A stretch of 64,000 nt of DNA from Methylobacillus glycogenes JCM 2850 (GTDB lineage: Bacteria > Pseudomonadota > Gammaproteobacteria > Burkholderiales > Methylophilaceae), in the NCBI RefSeq assembly GCF_000617925.1, contig NZ_BAMT01000004.1, positions 124,001 to 188,000 of the forward strand. The letters are read 5' to 3'. The notes beneath the pieces were generated by a model. The model was not told where the DNA came from, did not search any database, and was given only the letters and a program-made list of their open reading frames with translations. The translations under genes were made by a program, and so were the position numbers. Positions 8,973 through 19,221 of the stretch are shown here, piece after piece. Each line of letters begins with the position of its first letter. Positions within the stretch are counted from its first letter, which is position 1.

Positions 8973-9949
8973 GTTTGAGTGCCCCCTGGGCCTTGTTGCT
9001 CTTGCCCTTGGCGCTATTGCCTTTCTGGCTCAGAAGCCTGCAGGGCCAGCGCTACTCCTGGCTGGAGATGGTGCCTGCTGACCCATTCTCGGACAATATC
9101 GTGCTGGCACTGAAGGTTGTCACCTCACTGATTCTGCTTAGCATCATCCTGGCCTTATCTGGCCCGCAAGGCAGCGACAAAGTGGTGCAACGCGTAGGCA
9201 AGGGTGCGCAGACGGTGATGGTGATAGATCGCAGCGTCAGTATGGATCACCCTTTTGCGGGTGAAGCTACCAGTGGCCGTGCAGGTGAAATCAAGTCGGG
9301 TGCTGCGCGGCGTTTGATCACGCATTTTATCGATTCACGCCCGGACGACATGATGGGGGTGGTGGCGTTTACCAACTCTGCCCTTTACGGGGTGAAAATC
9401 ACCGCCAATCGCGATGCCATTCATGCAGCCATCAACGCCGCCACCAGCGCTGGCATCAACCAGACCAATATAGGCGCGGGGATTACCCAGGCAGCCACCT
9501 TGTTTGACAGCATACAGAGCTCAGGCTCACGCGCCATTATTTTGCTCTCGGATGGCGCAGGCAAGCTGAGCCCGCGCGTCATGAACCGTATACGCGATGA
9601 ACTGAAGAAAAAAGATATCAAACTGTACTGGATAGTGTTGCGCGAGCCAGATGATGTCAGCATCTTCGGTAAGCGCGTATTCGAGCCTGGCCGTGGCCCG
9701 GCTGCCATCCAGCTGGATCAGTTCTTCAAATCGCTGAAGATCACCTACAAGGCGTATGAAGCGGATAATCCGACCGCCTTGCAGAACGCCATTCAGGATA
9801 TCGACAGTCGTGAAAAAAACGTTATTCAGTACGCCGTCACCGTACCTGGCCACGACTATGCGCGTGACCTTATCATCGTGGCCCTGGTGTTGAGCCTGGG
9901 CATGCTAGTTATCAAAAATTTCAGGGTAAATACATGGGAATCCGCATAA
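8969..9949 (+). CDS. mxaC: von Willebrand factor A domain protein MxaC
   Basis: This 326-aa protein has two hydrophobic helices near the N-terminus (residues 5-20 and about 45-63), a VWA domain whose metal-ion site begins VIDRSVSMD, and a C-terminal membrane helix (DLIIVALVLSLGMLVI). It would anchor in the membrane with the VWA domain available to bind partners together with the MoxR ATPase. It occupies the C position of the mxaRSACKL order, and its end overlaps the start of mxaK by 16 bases. The DxSxS motif is intact, so metal binding is likely. Confidence 0.78.
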   Translation: MSLSAPWALLLLPLALLPFWLRSLQGQRYSWLEMVPADPFSDNIVLALKVVTSLILLSIILALSGPQGSDKVVQRVGKGAQTVMVIDRSVSMDHPFAGEATSGRAGEIKSGAARRLITHFIDSRPDDMMGVVAFTNSALYGVKITANRDAIHAAINAATSAGINQTNIGAGITQAATLFDSIQSSGSRAIILLSDGAGKLSPRVMNRIRDELKKKDIKLYWIVLREPDDVSIFGKRVFEPGRGPAAIQLDQFFKSLKITYKAYEADNPTALQNAIQDIDSREKNVIQYAVTVPGHDYARDLIIVALVLSLGMLVIKNFRVNTWESA

Positions 9950-10470
9950 AAGGCTACAACCTGCTGTTTGGCCTGCTCGCCATCGCTGGTGCCATAGGCA
10001 CGGCTTATGAGGGCTATCAGTGGCTACAGCAACGCAATATCAATAGCCAAATCCAGGCTGGGCAGTTGGTGAACAATGAAGCATATCCGTTTGAGAGCAA
10101 GTTCATGGCCGCCTACAAGCTGGGTGAAGCCGGAGATCACAAACATGCGCTGCAAAGCTATACCCAATTGCTGGAAACCTTGCCCACGCCTGAGCAGCAG
10201 GCCAGGGTGCAGTACAACATAGGCAACAACCTCATGCAGTCTGCCATGAAGCGCAGGCTTAACGATGACGGCAGCCTCAAGGATGAAGCCAAGTACGATT
10301 TGTCACAGGCACGTATTGCCTATGAACAAGCGCTGCGTCTCAAGCCTGAAGCGCGTCAGGCCAAGTTCAATCTTAGCCTGATGCTGCAATTGCTGCCGCA
10401 AGGCCTGGAGGGTGGCAAGAAAGAACAAGAAGGCATGGAGCTGAGCAATATTCCAGTAGGTTTGCCATGA
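9934..10470 (+). CDS. mxaK: TPR-like protein MxaK
   Basis: This 178-aa protein has a single N-terminal membrane helix (YNLLFGLLAIAGAIGTAY) followed by helical repeats that resemble TPR units (for example KHALQSYTQLLETLPTPEQQ and ARIAYEQALRLKPEARQ). It lies between the two VWA genes mxaC and mxaL and overlaps both. MxaK is required for active methanol dehydrogenase in model methylotrophs but its exact role is not settled. Annotation is by position and topology. Confidence 0.72.
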   Translation: MGIRIKGYNLLFGLLAIAGAIGTAYEGYQWLQQRNINSQIQAGQLVNNEAYPFESKFMAAYKLGEAGDHKHALQSYTQLLETLPTPEQQARVQYNIGNNLMQSAMKRRLNDDGSLKDEAKYDLSQARIAYEQALRLKPEARQAKFNLSLMLQLLPQGLEGGKKEQEGMELSNIPVGLP

Positions 10471-11480
10471 AAAGTAGTGCTGTGAAAAATCTGGCCAAGA
10501 ACTGGCCGCAAACATTGCGCCGTAGCTGGCGCTGGCTCAAGGATCACTATGAATCCTGGCTATATCTTGCCGTTGTGATTTTACTGCTGCTGGCCATATT
10601 CAAGCCGCAGGTGCAGCTCAAGCAAAGCGTACATAACTACCTGCTGCTGGCCGATGTATCACAAAGCATGAACGCCGAGGATGTCAGTCTGGGCGGCAAG
10701 CAGGTCAGCCGCCTGGCCTATACGCGCCACCTGATGCGCAGGCTGGTGGAAACCGCACCCTGCGGCACCTATTTTAGCCTGGGGGTATTTGCCGCCGAGG
10801 ATGTAGGCCTGCTGTTTATGCCGCTGGAAACCTGCGCCAATTACGATGTGATCGTCGATGCGATAGACCATCTGGAGTGGCGTATGTCCTGGCGCGGCAA
10901 CAGCCGCATCAGCTTTGGCGTCAAGGGCGCTGCCAAAGCCTTTGATTCACTCAATGCCCCGGCGCGGCTGCTGTTCTTTACCGACGGTGATGAAGCACCC
11001 AAGGTGAATGCCATCAACAAGCTCAATCTGGATGATGTACAGATAGGCGAGAACATTATCTTTGTTGGTGTGGGTGGCAAGGAAGATGTGCCTATCCCGC
11101 GTTATAACTCCAGTAATCAATGGATAGGCTATTGGTCATCCGACGCCAAGGAAAACTCGGCGGGGGCGGTGGGGATTACCTATAACGACACCAGCAAGGA
11201 TGACCCTGACCCGGTGGTGGCCTCGGCGGAATATGACCGCTATCTGTCCAAGCTGGAAGAGGATTATCTGAAAGAGCTGGCGGGTGAGGTCAAGGCGCAA
11301 TATGTGTTTGGTGAGGATAAGCCGGGTTTCTATCAGTATGTGCAAAAGCAGAAACCTGTGGCGAGTTTTGTGACCGCTTATTCGCTACGCTGGTTGTATT
11401 TGTTGCTGGCCTTGGGGTTGATATTGGCGGCTTATTGGCCTTATTTGCAGCAGCGCAGGCTGGCACGGCGGGGGGCATAA
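10467..11480 (+). CDS. mxaL: von Willebrand factor A domain protein MxaL
   Basis: This 337-aa protein is the last gene of the mxaRSACKL operon here. One membrane helix lies at about residues 31-47 (SWLYLAVVILLLLAIF), then a VWA domain with metal site LADVSQSMN, and a C-terminal helix (LRWLYLLLALGLILAAYW) followed by a basic tail. It overlaps the end of mxaK by four bases. In other methylotrophs mxaD, mxaE and mxaH may follow; here the next gene is an unrelated symporter on the other strand, so the operon ends at mxaL. Confidence 0.78.
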   Translation: MKSSAVKNLAKNWPQTLRRSWRWLKDHYESWLYLAVVILLLLAIFKPQVQLKQSVHNYLLLADVSQSMNAEDVSLGGKQVSRLAYTRHLMRRLVETAPCGTYFSLGVFAAEDVGLLFMPLETCANYDVIVDAIDHLEWRMSWRGNSRISFGVKGAAKAFDSLNAPARLLFFTDGDEAPKVNAINKLNLDDVQIGENIIFVGVGGKEDVPIPRYNSSNQWIGYWSSDAKENSAGAVGITYNDTSKDDPDPVVASAEYDRYLSKLEEDYLKELAGEVKAQYVFGEDKPGFYQYVQKQKPVASFVTAYSLRWLYLLLALGLILAAYWPYLQQRRLARRGA

Positions 11481-11659
11481 GGCCTAAGCCGCCCGACAAG
11501 GCGAAGCAAGCACTCTCGCCAGCGGCAGCAGGGGCCAAGACCACCAAACCTCCCACTAGCGGCAGCAGGCGTCAAGGGCTTTGCTCTACTCAGGTGCTGT
11601 GAAGAAAGACTGGCTCAGCTTCCTGGCCAGTGTTTCTTGAGCGTTTAGTCAGGTGCTGA

Positions 11660-13150
11660 TTAATCATGATGATGCGCATGATGGTGCGGGGCAGGGCTAT
11701 GTGATGCATGGCTATGCAAATAACCTGGCCGCTCTGGCCTGGCATTGGAAATCATCTGTGGCAGCAAAGACCCCACCACCATCCCCAACACGCTGACCGC
11801 CAAGCCCACCAACTGCGCAGGTACCAGGCTGGCTTCACCCACTAGAACTTCCACCAGTACCCATGAGCTGATGCCGCCGACCAAGGCGGCAATCGCCCCC
11901 TGATTGGTTGCGCGCTTCCAGAACACGCCAAAGAACAAGGGCACAAACGCACCTGCCAGTGTGACTTTGTAGGCAGACTCCACCATGCCGAAAATGGACA
12001 TCTCGGAATTAAGGGCGTAAGTCAGCACGCAAGCCGAGAAGCCCACCAGACACAAGCGCATGACTTTGAGGAAACCTCTGTCATCCAGATGTGGCAGGTA
12101 GCCGCGCACGATATTCTCGGCAAAGGAAATGGAAGGCGCGAGCAAGGTAGCGGATGAGCAGCTCATGATGGCAGACAGCACCGCGCCAAAGAAGATGACC
12201 TGTGCCAGCAAAGGCATATGTTGCAGCACCAGGGTGGGTAGCACGCGCTGTGAATCCTGGTCTATCAGATTGTTGAAGAAAGCCGGGTCTATCAGCGTGG
12301 CGGAATAGGCAATGAACATGGGCACAAAGGTAAAGCAGAAGTAGACCGAGGCACCCAGCACCGAGCCCCAGATGGCAATCTTGGCGCTTTTGGCCGAGGT
12401 GATGCGCTGGAACACGTCCTGTTGTGGGATAGAGCCCAGCATCATGGTCATCCACGCGCCTATAAAGGTCAGCCACAGCCAGGGGTCAGCAGGCGGGAAG
12501 AAATCCAGTTTTCCAGCCAGGCGGGCATGCTCAATCACCGGGGCCACGCCGCCTGTCATGCCTGAGACCAAATAGCCTATATAGAGCATGCCGCTGATGA
12601 TGACGCCCATCTGCACAAAGTCGAGTATGGCCACAGACAACATGCCGCCAAAGGTGGTGTACGTGAGCACGATGGCTGTGCCCAAGATCATGCCAGCCTC
12701 TTCGCTGACTGCACCGTTGGTGATGATATGGAAAATCAGGCCCAGGGCCTTGATCTGCGCCGCAACCCAACCCAGGTAGGACACCACGATGGCGATGGTT
12801 GTTAGCACTTCTACCGTGCGGTTATAGCGCATGCGGTAGAAATCGCCCAGGGTGATGATATTGAGCTTGTAAAGCTGGGTGGCAAAGAAGAAACCCGCAA
12901 TCACCAGACACATGCTGGAGCCAAACGGGTCAGCCACCACCCCGGTCAGGCCATCTTTGACAAATGTTGCCGAGACGCCAAATACCGCCTCTGCACCAAA
13001 CCAGGTGGCAAACACCGTGGCCATGACCACAGGTAGGGGCAAATGTCGGCCTGCAACGGCGTAATCCTTGGTGGTTTTGACCCGGGTGGCGGCCAACAGG
13101 CCTATGCTGATGGAAATCAGGACATAAAGAATGACAAACCAGATCAGCAC
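11660..13150 (-). CDS. Sodium:solute symporter family transporter
   Basis: This 496-aa transporter has about 13 hydrophobic segments with SSS/SLC5-type features, such as the ATWFGAEAVFG segment in the early helices and GGMLSVAILDFVQM in the middle. The substrate is not predictable from the sequence. The C-terminal tail is strikingly histidine-rich (HSHASHSPAPHHHAHHHD), which may bind a metal. It stands alone between the mxa operon and ubiB, on the opposite strand from mxaL. Confidence 0.85.
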   Translation of the reverse strand: MLIWFVILYVLISISIGLLAATRVKTTKDYAVAGRHLPLPVVMATVFATWFGAEAVFGVSATFVKDGLTGVVADPFGSSMCLVIAGFFFATQLYKLNIITLGDFYRMRYNRTVEVLTTIAIVVSYLGWVAAQIKALGLIFHIITNGAVSEEAGMILGTAIVLTYTTFGGMLSVAILDFVQMGVIISGMLYIGYLVSGMTGGVAPVIEHARLAGKLDFFPPADPWLWLTFIGAWMTMMLGSIPQQDVFQRITSAKSAKIAIWGSVLGASVYFCFTFVPMFIAYSATLIDPAFFNNLIDQDSQRVLPTLVLQHMPLLAQVIFFGAVLSAIMSCSSATLLAPSISFAENIVRGYLPHLDDRGFLKVMRLCLVGFSACVLTYALNSEMSIFGMVESAYKVTLAGAFVPLFFGVFWKRATNQGAIAALVGGISSWVLVEVLVGEASLVPAQLVGLAVSVLGMVVGSLLPQMISNARPERPGYLHSHASHSPAPHHHAHHHD

Positions 13151-13368
13151 TACGCCAGCCCTTTGCTAGAGATTCAGCTCGATGACACGAAACTTAAAAT
13201 ATGAAAGAAAGTGGCTCCGGAGCACTGGCAGGCAACTAGGCAACAGCACAGTGCGGGAGCAGGGCGATTTTAGCAAAAACTCACGCCCTGCAAAGACTTA
13301 GGCCCAAGAAATTGAAGGCTTTATATCAATAGCGCTGTGCTTGGGCTTGAAATGCAGCCCTTGAATGA

Positions 13369-14904
13369 TCAGGCACTGAGTTGAAACAGGATCAGCGCGG
13401 CTTGCATAGACACCAGCAAGACCAGCGCAAAAGCGATGAGTCGCAGCCAGCGTCCCTGGCGCTGATGCTCCAGTCGCAGCTGTTCCAGCTCGGCACGATT
13501 AGGATTGCTCAGGCCTTGCTCCAGTTGCTGGTGAATCAGGCGCGGCATCTGCGGCAGTATCTTGCTCCAGTAGGGCAGCTCCTGCTTGAGGTTGTCCAGC
13601 GCGCTACGCCAGCCTACTTGTTCCGACATCCAGCGTTCCAGATAGGGCCTCGCGGTTTTCCATAAGTCCAGGTTGGGGTCCAGGTCACGGCCCAGGCCTT
13701 CAACGTTGAGCAATGTCTTTTGCAGCATGGCAAGCTGCGGCTGGATTTCCACGCCAAAGCGGCGCGAGGTCTGGAACAGGCGCAGCAGCACCTTGCCGAA
13801 GGAGATTTCTTTCAATGGTTTATCAAAGATAGGCTCACATACTGCGCGTATGGCCGTCTCGAATTCATCTATGGGCGTGTCTTTGGGTGCCCAGCCAGAC
13901 TCAATATGCGCACGCGCCACTTCGCGATAATCACGCCTGAAGAACGCCAGGAAGTTGCGCGCCAGGTATTGCTTGTCTTCATCGGTAAGGCTGCCCATGA
14001 TGCCGAAATCCAGCGCAATATAGCGGCCATCATCGGCCACCTGCACATTGCCCGGGTGCATATCGGCATGGAAGAAGCCATCCCTGAACACCTGGGTAAA
14101 GAAGATTTCCACGCCATCGCGCGATAGCTTGGGGATATCCACGCCTATGGAGCGTAAATACGCCACCTGGCTCACTGGTGTGCCATTCATGCGCTCCATC
14201 ACCATGACTTGCTCATGGCACCAGTCCCAATGCACTTCCGGCACGATAAGCAGGCGTTTATCAGCAAAGTTGCGGCCCAGCAGGCTGCAGTTGGCGGCTT
14301 CCAGCATCAAATCCAGCTCGCTATGGATATGGCGGGAGAATTCCGCCACTACTTCGCGTGGCTTCAGACGTTTGCCATCCGAGGACAGGGTATGCAGCAA
14401 CCAGGCCGCACCATCCAGCAGCTTGAGGTCTTTTTCTATCACCTTGCTGATACCAGGGCGCAATATCTTCACCGCCACCGGGGTGCCGCCAGGCAGGTGA
14501 GCAAAATGCACCTGAGCGACGGAAGCGCTGGCGATGGGTTCTACATCAAATTGTTCAAAGACCTCCAGTACAGGCTTGCCGTAAGCCTGAACCAGAATGG
14601 CTTCTACATCCGCATAGGGGAAGGCCGGAACTCTATCCTGCAGTTTGGCCAGCTCATCAGCCAGATCCAGCGGTATCAGATCGCGGCGCGTGGATAGCAT
14701 TTGGCCAAACTTGACGAAGATAGGTCCCAGGGATTCCAGCGCCAGGCGCAGGCGCTCACCTCTGGGACTATTCTTGTTGCGCCAGAACAGCAGCAAGTTA
14801 ACCGGGCCTTGCAGCGGGCGCAGGCGGGTGTGGCCGAGCACAAACTCATCCAAGCCAAAGCGCAGGGTCACGAAGATGATGTTGAGCAGGCGCAGCAGTT
14901 GCAT
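13369..14904 (-). CDS. ubiB: Ubiquinone biosynthesis protein UbiB (ABC1/ADCK kinase-like ATPase)
   Basis: This 511-aa membrane-anchored atypical kinase is needed for ubiquinone (coenzyme Q) biosynthesis. It carries the family KFGQML motif, the ATP-binding VAVKILRP lysine segment, the HADMHPGN catalytic segment and the LDFGIMG metal motif. Two hydrophobic stretches lie in the C-terminal 30 residues. It is preceded on the same strand by ubiJ (20-base gap) and further up by ubiE, the usual betaproteobacterial gene order. Length is normal. Confidence 0.95.
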   Translation of the reverse strand: MQLLRLLNIIFVTLRFGLDEFVLGHTRLRPLQGPVNLLLFWRNKNSPRGERLRLALESLGPIFVKFGQMLSTRRDLIPLDLADELAKLQDRVPAFPYADVEAILVQAYGKPVLEVFEQFDVEPIASASVAQVHFAHLPGGTPVAVKILRPGISKVIEKDLKLLDGAAWLLHTLSSDGKRLKPREVVAEFSRHIHSELDLMLEAANCSLLGRNFADKRLLIVPEVHWDWCHEQVMVMERMNGTPVSQVAYLRSIGVDIPKLSRDGVEIFFTQVFRDGFFHADMHPGNVQVADDGRYIALDFGIMGSLTDEDKQYLARNFLAFFRRDYREVARAHIESGWAPKDTPIDEFETAIRAVCEPIFDKPLKEISFGKVLLRLFQTSRRFGVEIQPQLAMLQKTLLNVEGLGRDLDPNLDLWKTARPYLERWMSEQVGWRSALDNLKQELPYWSKILPQMPRLIHQQLEQGLSNPNRAELEQLRLEHQRQGRWLRLIAFALVLLVSMQAALILFQLSA

Positions 14905-14924
14905 GAGAGACTTTCGTTGCCTTT

Positions 14925-15547
14925 TTATTCGGTAGGGGAAGTGTGAGTGTCAGGTGTCTGGGATGACGACGGTTCTGAGTGCGCCCGCAGTCTGGCGATA
15001 CGTTTTTGCAGGCGTTCGGCGTCTTCGCGCAGGGTGTCTACATCGCGCACAAACTGTTCTACATGACGCTTCTTGGCAATCAATGGCTGCTCTTCCTGCC
15101 AGTATTCGCTGAACATGCCCGCGATGCTAAGGCCTTTGCGGCGAATCTGACTCAAGCATTGCGGCCAAACTTGCTGATCTCATGCGCGGGCACATCGCCG
15201 ATCACGCGGCTGAGATCTTCCTCATATTCCCAGGACACACCTTGCAAAACACTAGCCAGAACGCTGGCAAACTCGGTATCACCAGTGATGACGGCTGCAG
15301 TGCCTGCACCTTCATCGCCCGCCAGTATGCGTAAGGCCACGGGTACAGGGATGTTGATACTGGCATCTACCTCTGCGCTTTCGCCCGCCAAGGCCAAACC
15401 GCCATCTTCCAGCACAACCAGTGTGGCACTGAAGGGCGGCATGATCAGGCGGGCCTGTTTGCCACCATAGGGTTGCAACAGCTCTGCGGCCCAGCTGTTT
15501 TGTGCCAGCAAATGTTGAATAAGGCGGGTGAGTAAGGGTTTGAGCAT
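14925..15547 (-). CDS. ubiJ: Ubiquinone biosynthesis accessory factor UbiJ, apparent frameshift
   Basis: UbiJ is an SCP2-domain lipid-binding protein that organises the soluble ubiquinone biosynthesis complex. The SCP2 part ([19 protein letters not shown] to [11 protein letters not shown]) ends in a stop at 15152. The C-terminal coiled-coil part continues in another frame from [15 protein letters not shown] to the stop at 14925. Restoring one T in the TT run at about 15156-15158 joins GRNA to LSQIRRKG, which matches the family, and gives about 207 aa. It sits between ubiE and ubiB. I regard the break as a probable sequence error. Confidence 0.8.
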
Positions 15548-15552
15548 GAAAG

Positions 15553-15595
15553 CTATGGTTTCTAAACTATGATTTCTAAAACTATGGTTTCTTGG
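15553..15595. repeat. Three-unit imperfect tandem repeat, period 14-15
   Basis: Units CTATGGTTTCTAAA, CTATGATTTCTAAAA and CTATGGTTTCTTGG follow one another immediately upstream of ubiJ on its coding strand. The unit sequence does not recur elsewhere in the window, so this is a local duplication rather than a dispersed family. Confidence 0.75.
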
Positions 15596-15652
15596 CTGGG
15601 CTGGTGTAGATGCATTCGTGGTGTGGCAGCGTTATTCATCAGCGCTGTTGGC

Positions 15653-16393
15653 CTAGGTTTTCCAACCTTTGTGCAGGGCAACCACGCCAGCCGCCAGGTT
15701 GTAGTAATCCACCTTGCCCAGGCCTGCATCCAGCATCATTTGCTTGAGGGTTTCCTGATCGGGGTGCATGCGTATGGACTCTGCAAGGTAGCGATAGCTA
15801 TCAGCATCATTGGCCAGCAGCTTGCCCATCAGTGGCAACAGCTTGAAGGAATAAGCATCGTACAACGGTGCCAAGGGCTTCCACACCTGAGAGAACTCAA
15901 GCACCAACAGGCGGCCGCCGGGTTTAAGCACGCGCTGCATATCAGCCAGCGCTCTGTCCTTGTGCGTCATATTGCGCAGACCAAAAGCCACAATCACACA
16001 GTCAAAATACTGGTCTGGGAAAGGCAGTTTTTCCGCATCGCATTGCAGGGCAGGCACGGCCTTGCCATCGTCTATCATGCGGTCACGGCCAACCGCCAGC
16101 ATGGAAGCATTGATGTCGGTGAGTATGACCTGGCCACTGGGGCCTACCTTGTTGGCAAACAGACGCGAGAGATCGCCGCTGCCGCCAGCCACATCCAGTA
16201 CTTTATCGCCCGGGCGCACGCCACTGACTTCAACGGTAAAGCGCTTCCAGGCGCGGTGCATGCCTGCGGACATGACATCGTTCATGAGGTCGTACTTGCG
16301 GGCCACGGAGTGGAAGACCTCGCCTACCTTGCGCGCCTTGTCCTGCTCGTCAACGGTGTCAAAACCAAAGTGGGTTTTAGCGTTATCGCTCAT
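15653..16393 (-). CDS. ubiE: Ubiquinone/menaquinone C-methyltransferase UbiE
   Basis: This 246-aa SAM-dependent methyltransferase adds the C-methyl group to the demethylated quinol ring. The N-terminus [20 protein letters not shown] is the UbiE signature, motif I is [12 protein letters not shown], and the [20 protein letters not shown] segment carries the later motifs. It lies 14 bases after the DUF971 gene and about 105 bases before ubiJ, consistent with one transcript through to ubiB. Confidence 0.96.
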   Translation of the reverse strand: MSDNAKTHFGFDTVDEQDKARKVGEVFHSVARKYDLMNDVMSAGMHRAWKRFTVEVSGVRPGDKVLDVAGGSGDLSRLFANKVGPSGQVILTDINASMLAVGRDRMIDDGKAVPALQCDAEKLPFPDQYFDCVIVAFGLRNMTHKDRALADMQRVLKPGGRLLVLEFSQVWKPLAPLYDAYSFKLLPLMGKLLANDADSYRYLAESIRMHPDQETLKQMMLDAGLGKVDYYNLAAGVVALHKGWKT

Positions 16394-16407
16394 ATATGCT
16401 GCCTTTT

Positions 16408-16788
16408 CTAGTTGCCTGGCTCGCGGCTGGCGCCAGCTTCAGCCAGCTTGTCCAGGTATTTTTGCCAGAGGGCATCGTGTTCAACCAGTAGCTGGTAGAG
16501 ATAATCCCAGGAGTAAAGCCCGGTGTCGTGACCATCATCAAAACTGAGTTTGACGGCGTAATGTCCCACAGGCGCTATGGCAGTGATATTGACCTGTTGC
16601 TTGCCCGTCTGTAGCACCGGATTGCCATGGCCCTGCACTTCGGCAGAAGGCGAGTGTACGCGCAAAAACTCACAGCTCAACTCGCCGTGCTGACCATCAT
16701 CAAAAGTCAGTTCCAGCTTGCGTGAAGCCTGGTGCAATAGAATTTCGGTGGGGCGTGGGGTGTGCAGGGTCAAGCCGCTCATGTGCAA
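16408..16788 (-). CDS. DUF971 domain protein
   Basis: This 126-aa protein matches the DUF971 family, the small domain that also forms the N-terminus of gamma-butyrobetaine hydroxylase. Characteristic stretches are [27 protein letters not shown] and the [21 protein letters not shown] motif near residues 77-97. A gene of this family commonly precedes ubiE in betaproteobacteria. Its function is not established; a link to ubiquinone or iron-sulfur metabolism is inferred only from context. The start could be the first Met or the Met two codons later. Confidence 0.85.
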   Translation of the reverse strand: MHMSGLTLHTPRPTEILLHQASRKLELTFDDGQHGELSCEFLRVHSPSAEVQGHGNPVLQTGKQQVNITAIAPVGHYAVKLSFDDGHDTGLYSWDYLYQLLVEHDALWQKYLDKLAEAGASREPGN

Positions 16789-17023
16789 AATGCCGGAATT
16801 TGCTCAAAGCGCGATGATAGCAGAATGTATCAACAGGCTTCAAAATAGCGTCACGCAGGGCTGGTATAACAGAGACATCTAATTAGTGACATGTGTTAAT
16901 AATTCCCAATAGTGCTGATTCTTTTGCGTATTTACACAAGCATGCTAGAGTGCCAGTAATACACTGCATGCTAGTACACATCGTGCTAGTTTCGCGCTCA
17001 CAACAAAAGCATCGGGGGGTGCT

Positions 17024-18980
17024 ATGGCAGATAACAAGCTTGAACGTCATTTCCAGTTCTACACGCAATGGCGCACCGCTTGGTGGATAGCATCAGTGAC
17101 TATCGTAACTGGTTAAATGAGCAGGAGCTCAATGACGCTCAGATGGATTTGCGCTTGTTGCAATTGCTTGATCGCCTGCGCGAGGACAAGCTCAATGTGG
17201 CTTTCGTCGCCGAGTTCTCCCGTGGCAAATCCGAGCTGATCAACGCCATATTCTTTGCTGGCTATGGTCAACGCCTGCTCCCTTCCAGCGCTGGCCGCAC
17301 TACCATGTGCCCAACCGAGCTGCTGTACGATGCTTCCAAGCCTACCTCCCTGCAGCTTTTGCCCGTAGAGACGCGTGCCTCCGACGCCACTACTACCGAA
17401 TACAAGCGCTACCCTGAAGAGTGGACGGTAATGCCGTTTGATGTTGAGGATAGCGAGCGCATGTCCGCCATCTTCAAGGAAGTCAGCCGTACCAAGCGTG
17501 TCCCGGTGGAAGAAGCCGAGCGCTATGGCCTGTTTGATTTCAACAATGCGGATGATGCCTTGAGCGTCAATAGCGATGGCACAGTGGATATTCCTTGCTG
17601 GCGCTATGCCGTGATCAATTTCCCGCATCCTTTGCTGGAACAAGGCCTGGTGATTCTGGATACCCCCGGCCTCAATGCCATAGGCACTGAGCCTGAACTT
17701 ACCCTCAACATGCTGCCCAATGCGCATGCGGTATTGTTCATCTTGGCCGCCGATACTGGCGTCACCAAGTCCGAAATTGACGTCTGGCGTCGCTATATCA
17801 GCGGCACCCGCTGGAAGCAAAAGGGCCGCCTGGCGGTGCTGAACAAAATAGATGGTCTCTGGGATGAGTTGCGCGATGAAGTCGAGGTGCAAAGCGAGAT
17901 CGACAAGCAGATTCGCTCCAGCGCCGAACTGCTGGGCCTTGAGCAAAGCCAGATATTCCCCATCTCCGCGCAGAAAGGCCTGCTGGCCAAGGTAAGCCAT
18001 GATGAAGACCTGCTGCAACGTAGCGGCATGCCAGCCCTGGAATTGGCCTTGTCGCAAGAGTTGATTCCAGCTAAGCGCGAGATCATACGCGACAACACCT
18101 CCAGCGAGATTGAAGACCTGGTCGCGCAATCCAACCTGATTCTTGAAGCGCGCCTCAACAGCCTCAACGAGCAACTCGAAGAGTTGCGCGGCCTGCGCGG
18201 CAAGAATGAGGACGTGATCGAGCACATGATGAACAAGGTCAAGGTCGACAAGGAAATCTTCGAGAAAGGCCTGCAACGCTTCCAGGCGCTGCGCAGCGTG
18301 TTCTCGCAGCAAACCAATAAATTGTTTACCTTGCTGGGGATGGAAGCACTCAAGGTGCACGTCACCAACACCCGCAACACCATGATCAGCGCCAACTTCA
18401 CCAAGAGCATACGTTCTGCCATGGATGGCTTCTTTGCTGAACTGCGTGACCGTCTGTTGCAGTCAGACACGCAAATAGAAGAAATCAAGCGCATGATGGA
18501 CGCCATGTACGACAAGTTTGCGCAAGAGCATGGCCTGCGCAAGGCCGAGCCACCCAGCTTCTCTACCCTGCGTTACCAAAAAGAACTGGCCAAGCTGGAG
18601 CGTGCTATAGAGAGCAATTCAACACTGCGCTCAACATGATTACGAACGAAAAGATGACATTGACGACTAAGTTCTTTGAGACCTTGGCAAGTCGGGTTAT
18701 CCACGTGTTTGAAGTGACCAACCACGATGTGGAAAATTGGCTCAAGGCAGTGATTGCGCCTATGGAATCCCAGGTGCGTGAGCATCAGTTACAACTACGC
18801 AGGCGCTTGGAAAGTATCAAGCGTATCTACAAGGCCACTGATACCCTGGAAGACCGGATTGGTGAGCTTGAAAACATAGAGAAGGGCATATTGGCGCAAA
18901 TGGCTGAACTTAAAGTGTTGCGCCAGCATATGCATAATGCCCTGACTTTTGAGGCAATAGAGGAAGAAGCGGCTGCATGA
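17024..18980 (+). CDS. Dynamin-family GTPase, two apparent frameshifts
   Basis: The product is a dynamin-like GTPase of about 652 aa after repair. G1 is AEFSRGKSELINA, G3 is LDTPGLN and G4 is LNKIDG. A long helical region follows, including EQLEELRGLRGKNEDVIEHM. The main open frame runs 17068-18639, but the natural N-terminus reads MADNKLERHFQFYTQWRTA from the ATG at 17024 and joins after one missing T near 17077. The C-terminus continues as FNTALNMITNEKMTLTTKFFE to 18980 after a missing base near 18614-18618. The last codons overlap ccoS. Bacterial dynamins act on membranes; the specific role here is unknown. Confidence 0.75.
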
Positions 18981-19183
18981 ACCTTTCCGGCTTACTGTTA
19001 CAGCTTGGCCTGACCTTTGTCTTCATCGGCTTTGCCGCCGTGGGCATACTCTGGGCCATCAAAAGCGGGCAGTATGACGACCTGGAAGGGCCAGCGCAGC
19101 GCATCCTCATGGATGACGATGACCCCATGATTCCATTTAACCACTTGAAGCGTGGGGCTAATCAGCATAAAATTGGCAAATAG
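18977..19183 (+). CDS. ccoS: cbb3-type cytochrome c oxidase assembly protein CcoS
   Basis: This 68-aa protein has a single membrane helix (LLLQLGLTFVFIGFAAVGILWAI) followed by the CcoS hallmark WAIKSGQYDDLEGPAQRIL and an acidic DDDD stretch. CcoS is needed to mature the cofactors of cbb3-type terminal oxidase. The ccoNOP structural genes and ccoI are not in this window. It starts inside the last codons of the dynamin-like gene (ATGA overlap), an unexpected partner. Confidence 0.88.
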   Translation: MNLSGLLLQLGLTFVFIGFAAVGILWAIKSGQYDDLEGPAQRILMDDDDPMIPFNHLKRGANQHKIGK

Positions 19184-19221
19184 ATATTCGTTGTTAACTT
19201 GATCACTTGCAGGGAAACCAA

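Noticed and set aside
16893-17090. 65-codon frame before the dynamin-like gene
   Set aside because: It overlaps the better supported N-terminus of the GTPase starting at 17024 and has no recognisable feature. Three TGCTAG motifs in the same spacer were too weak to call.
17113-18360. 415-codon frame on the minus strand
   Set aside because: It is antisense to the dynamin-like GTPase, whose G motifs are intact, and its composition (Gln/Leu/His-rich with no motif) is that of a shadow frame.
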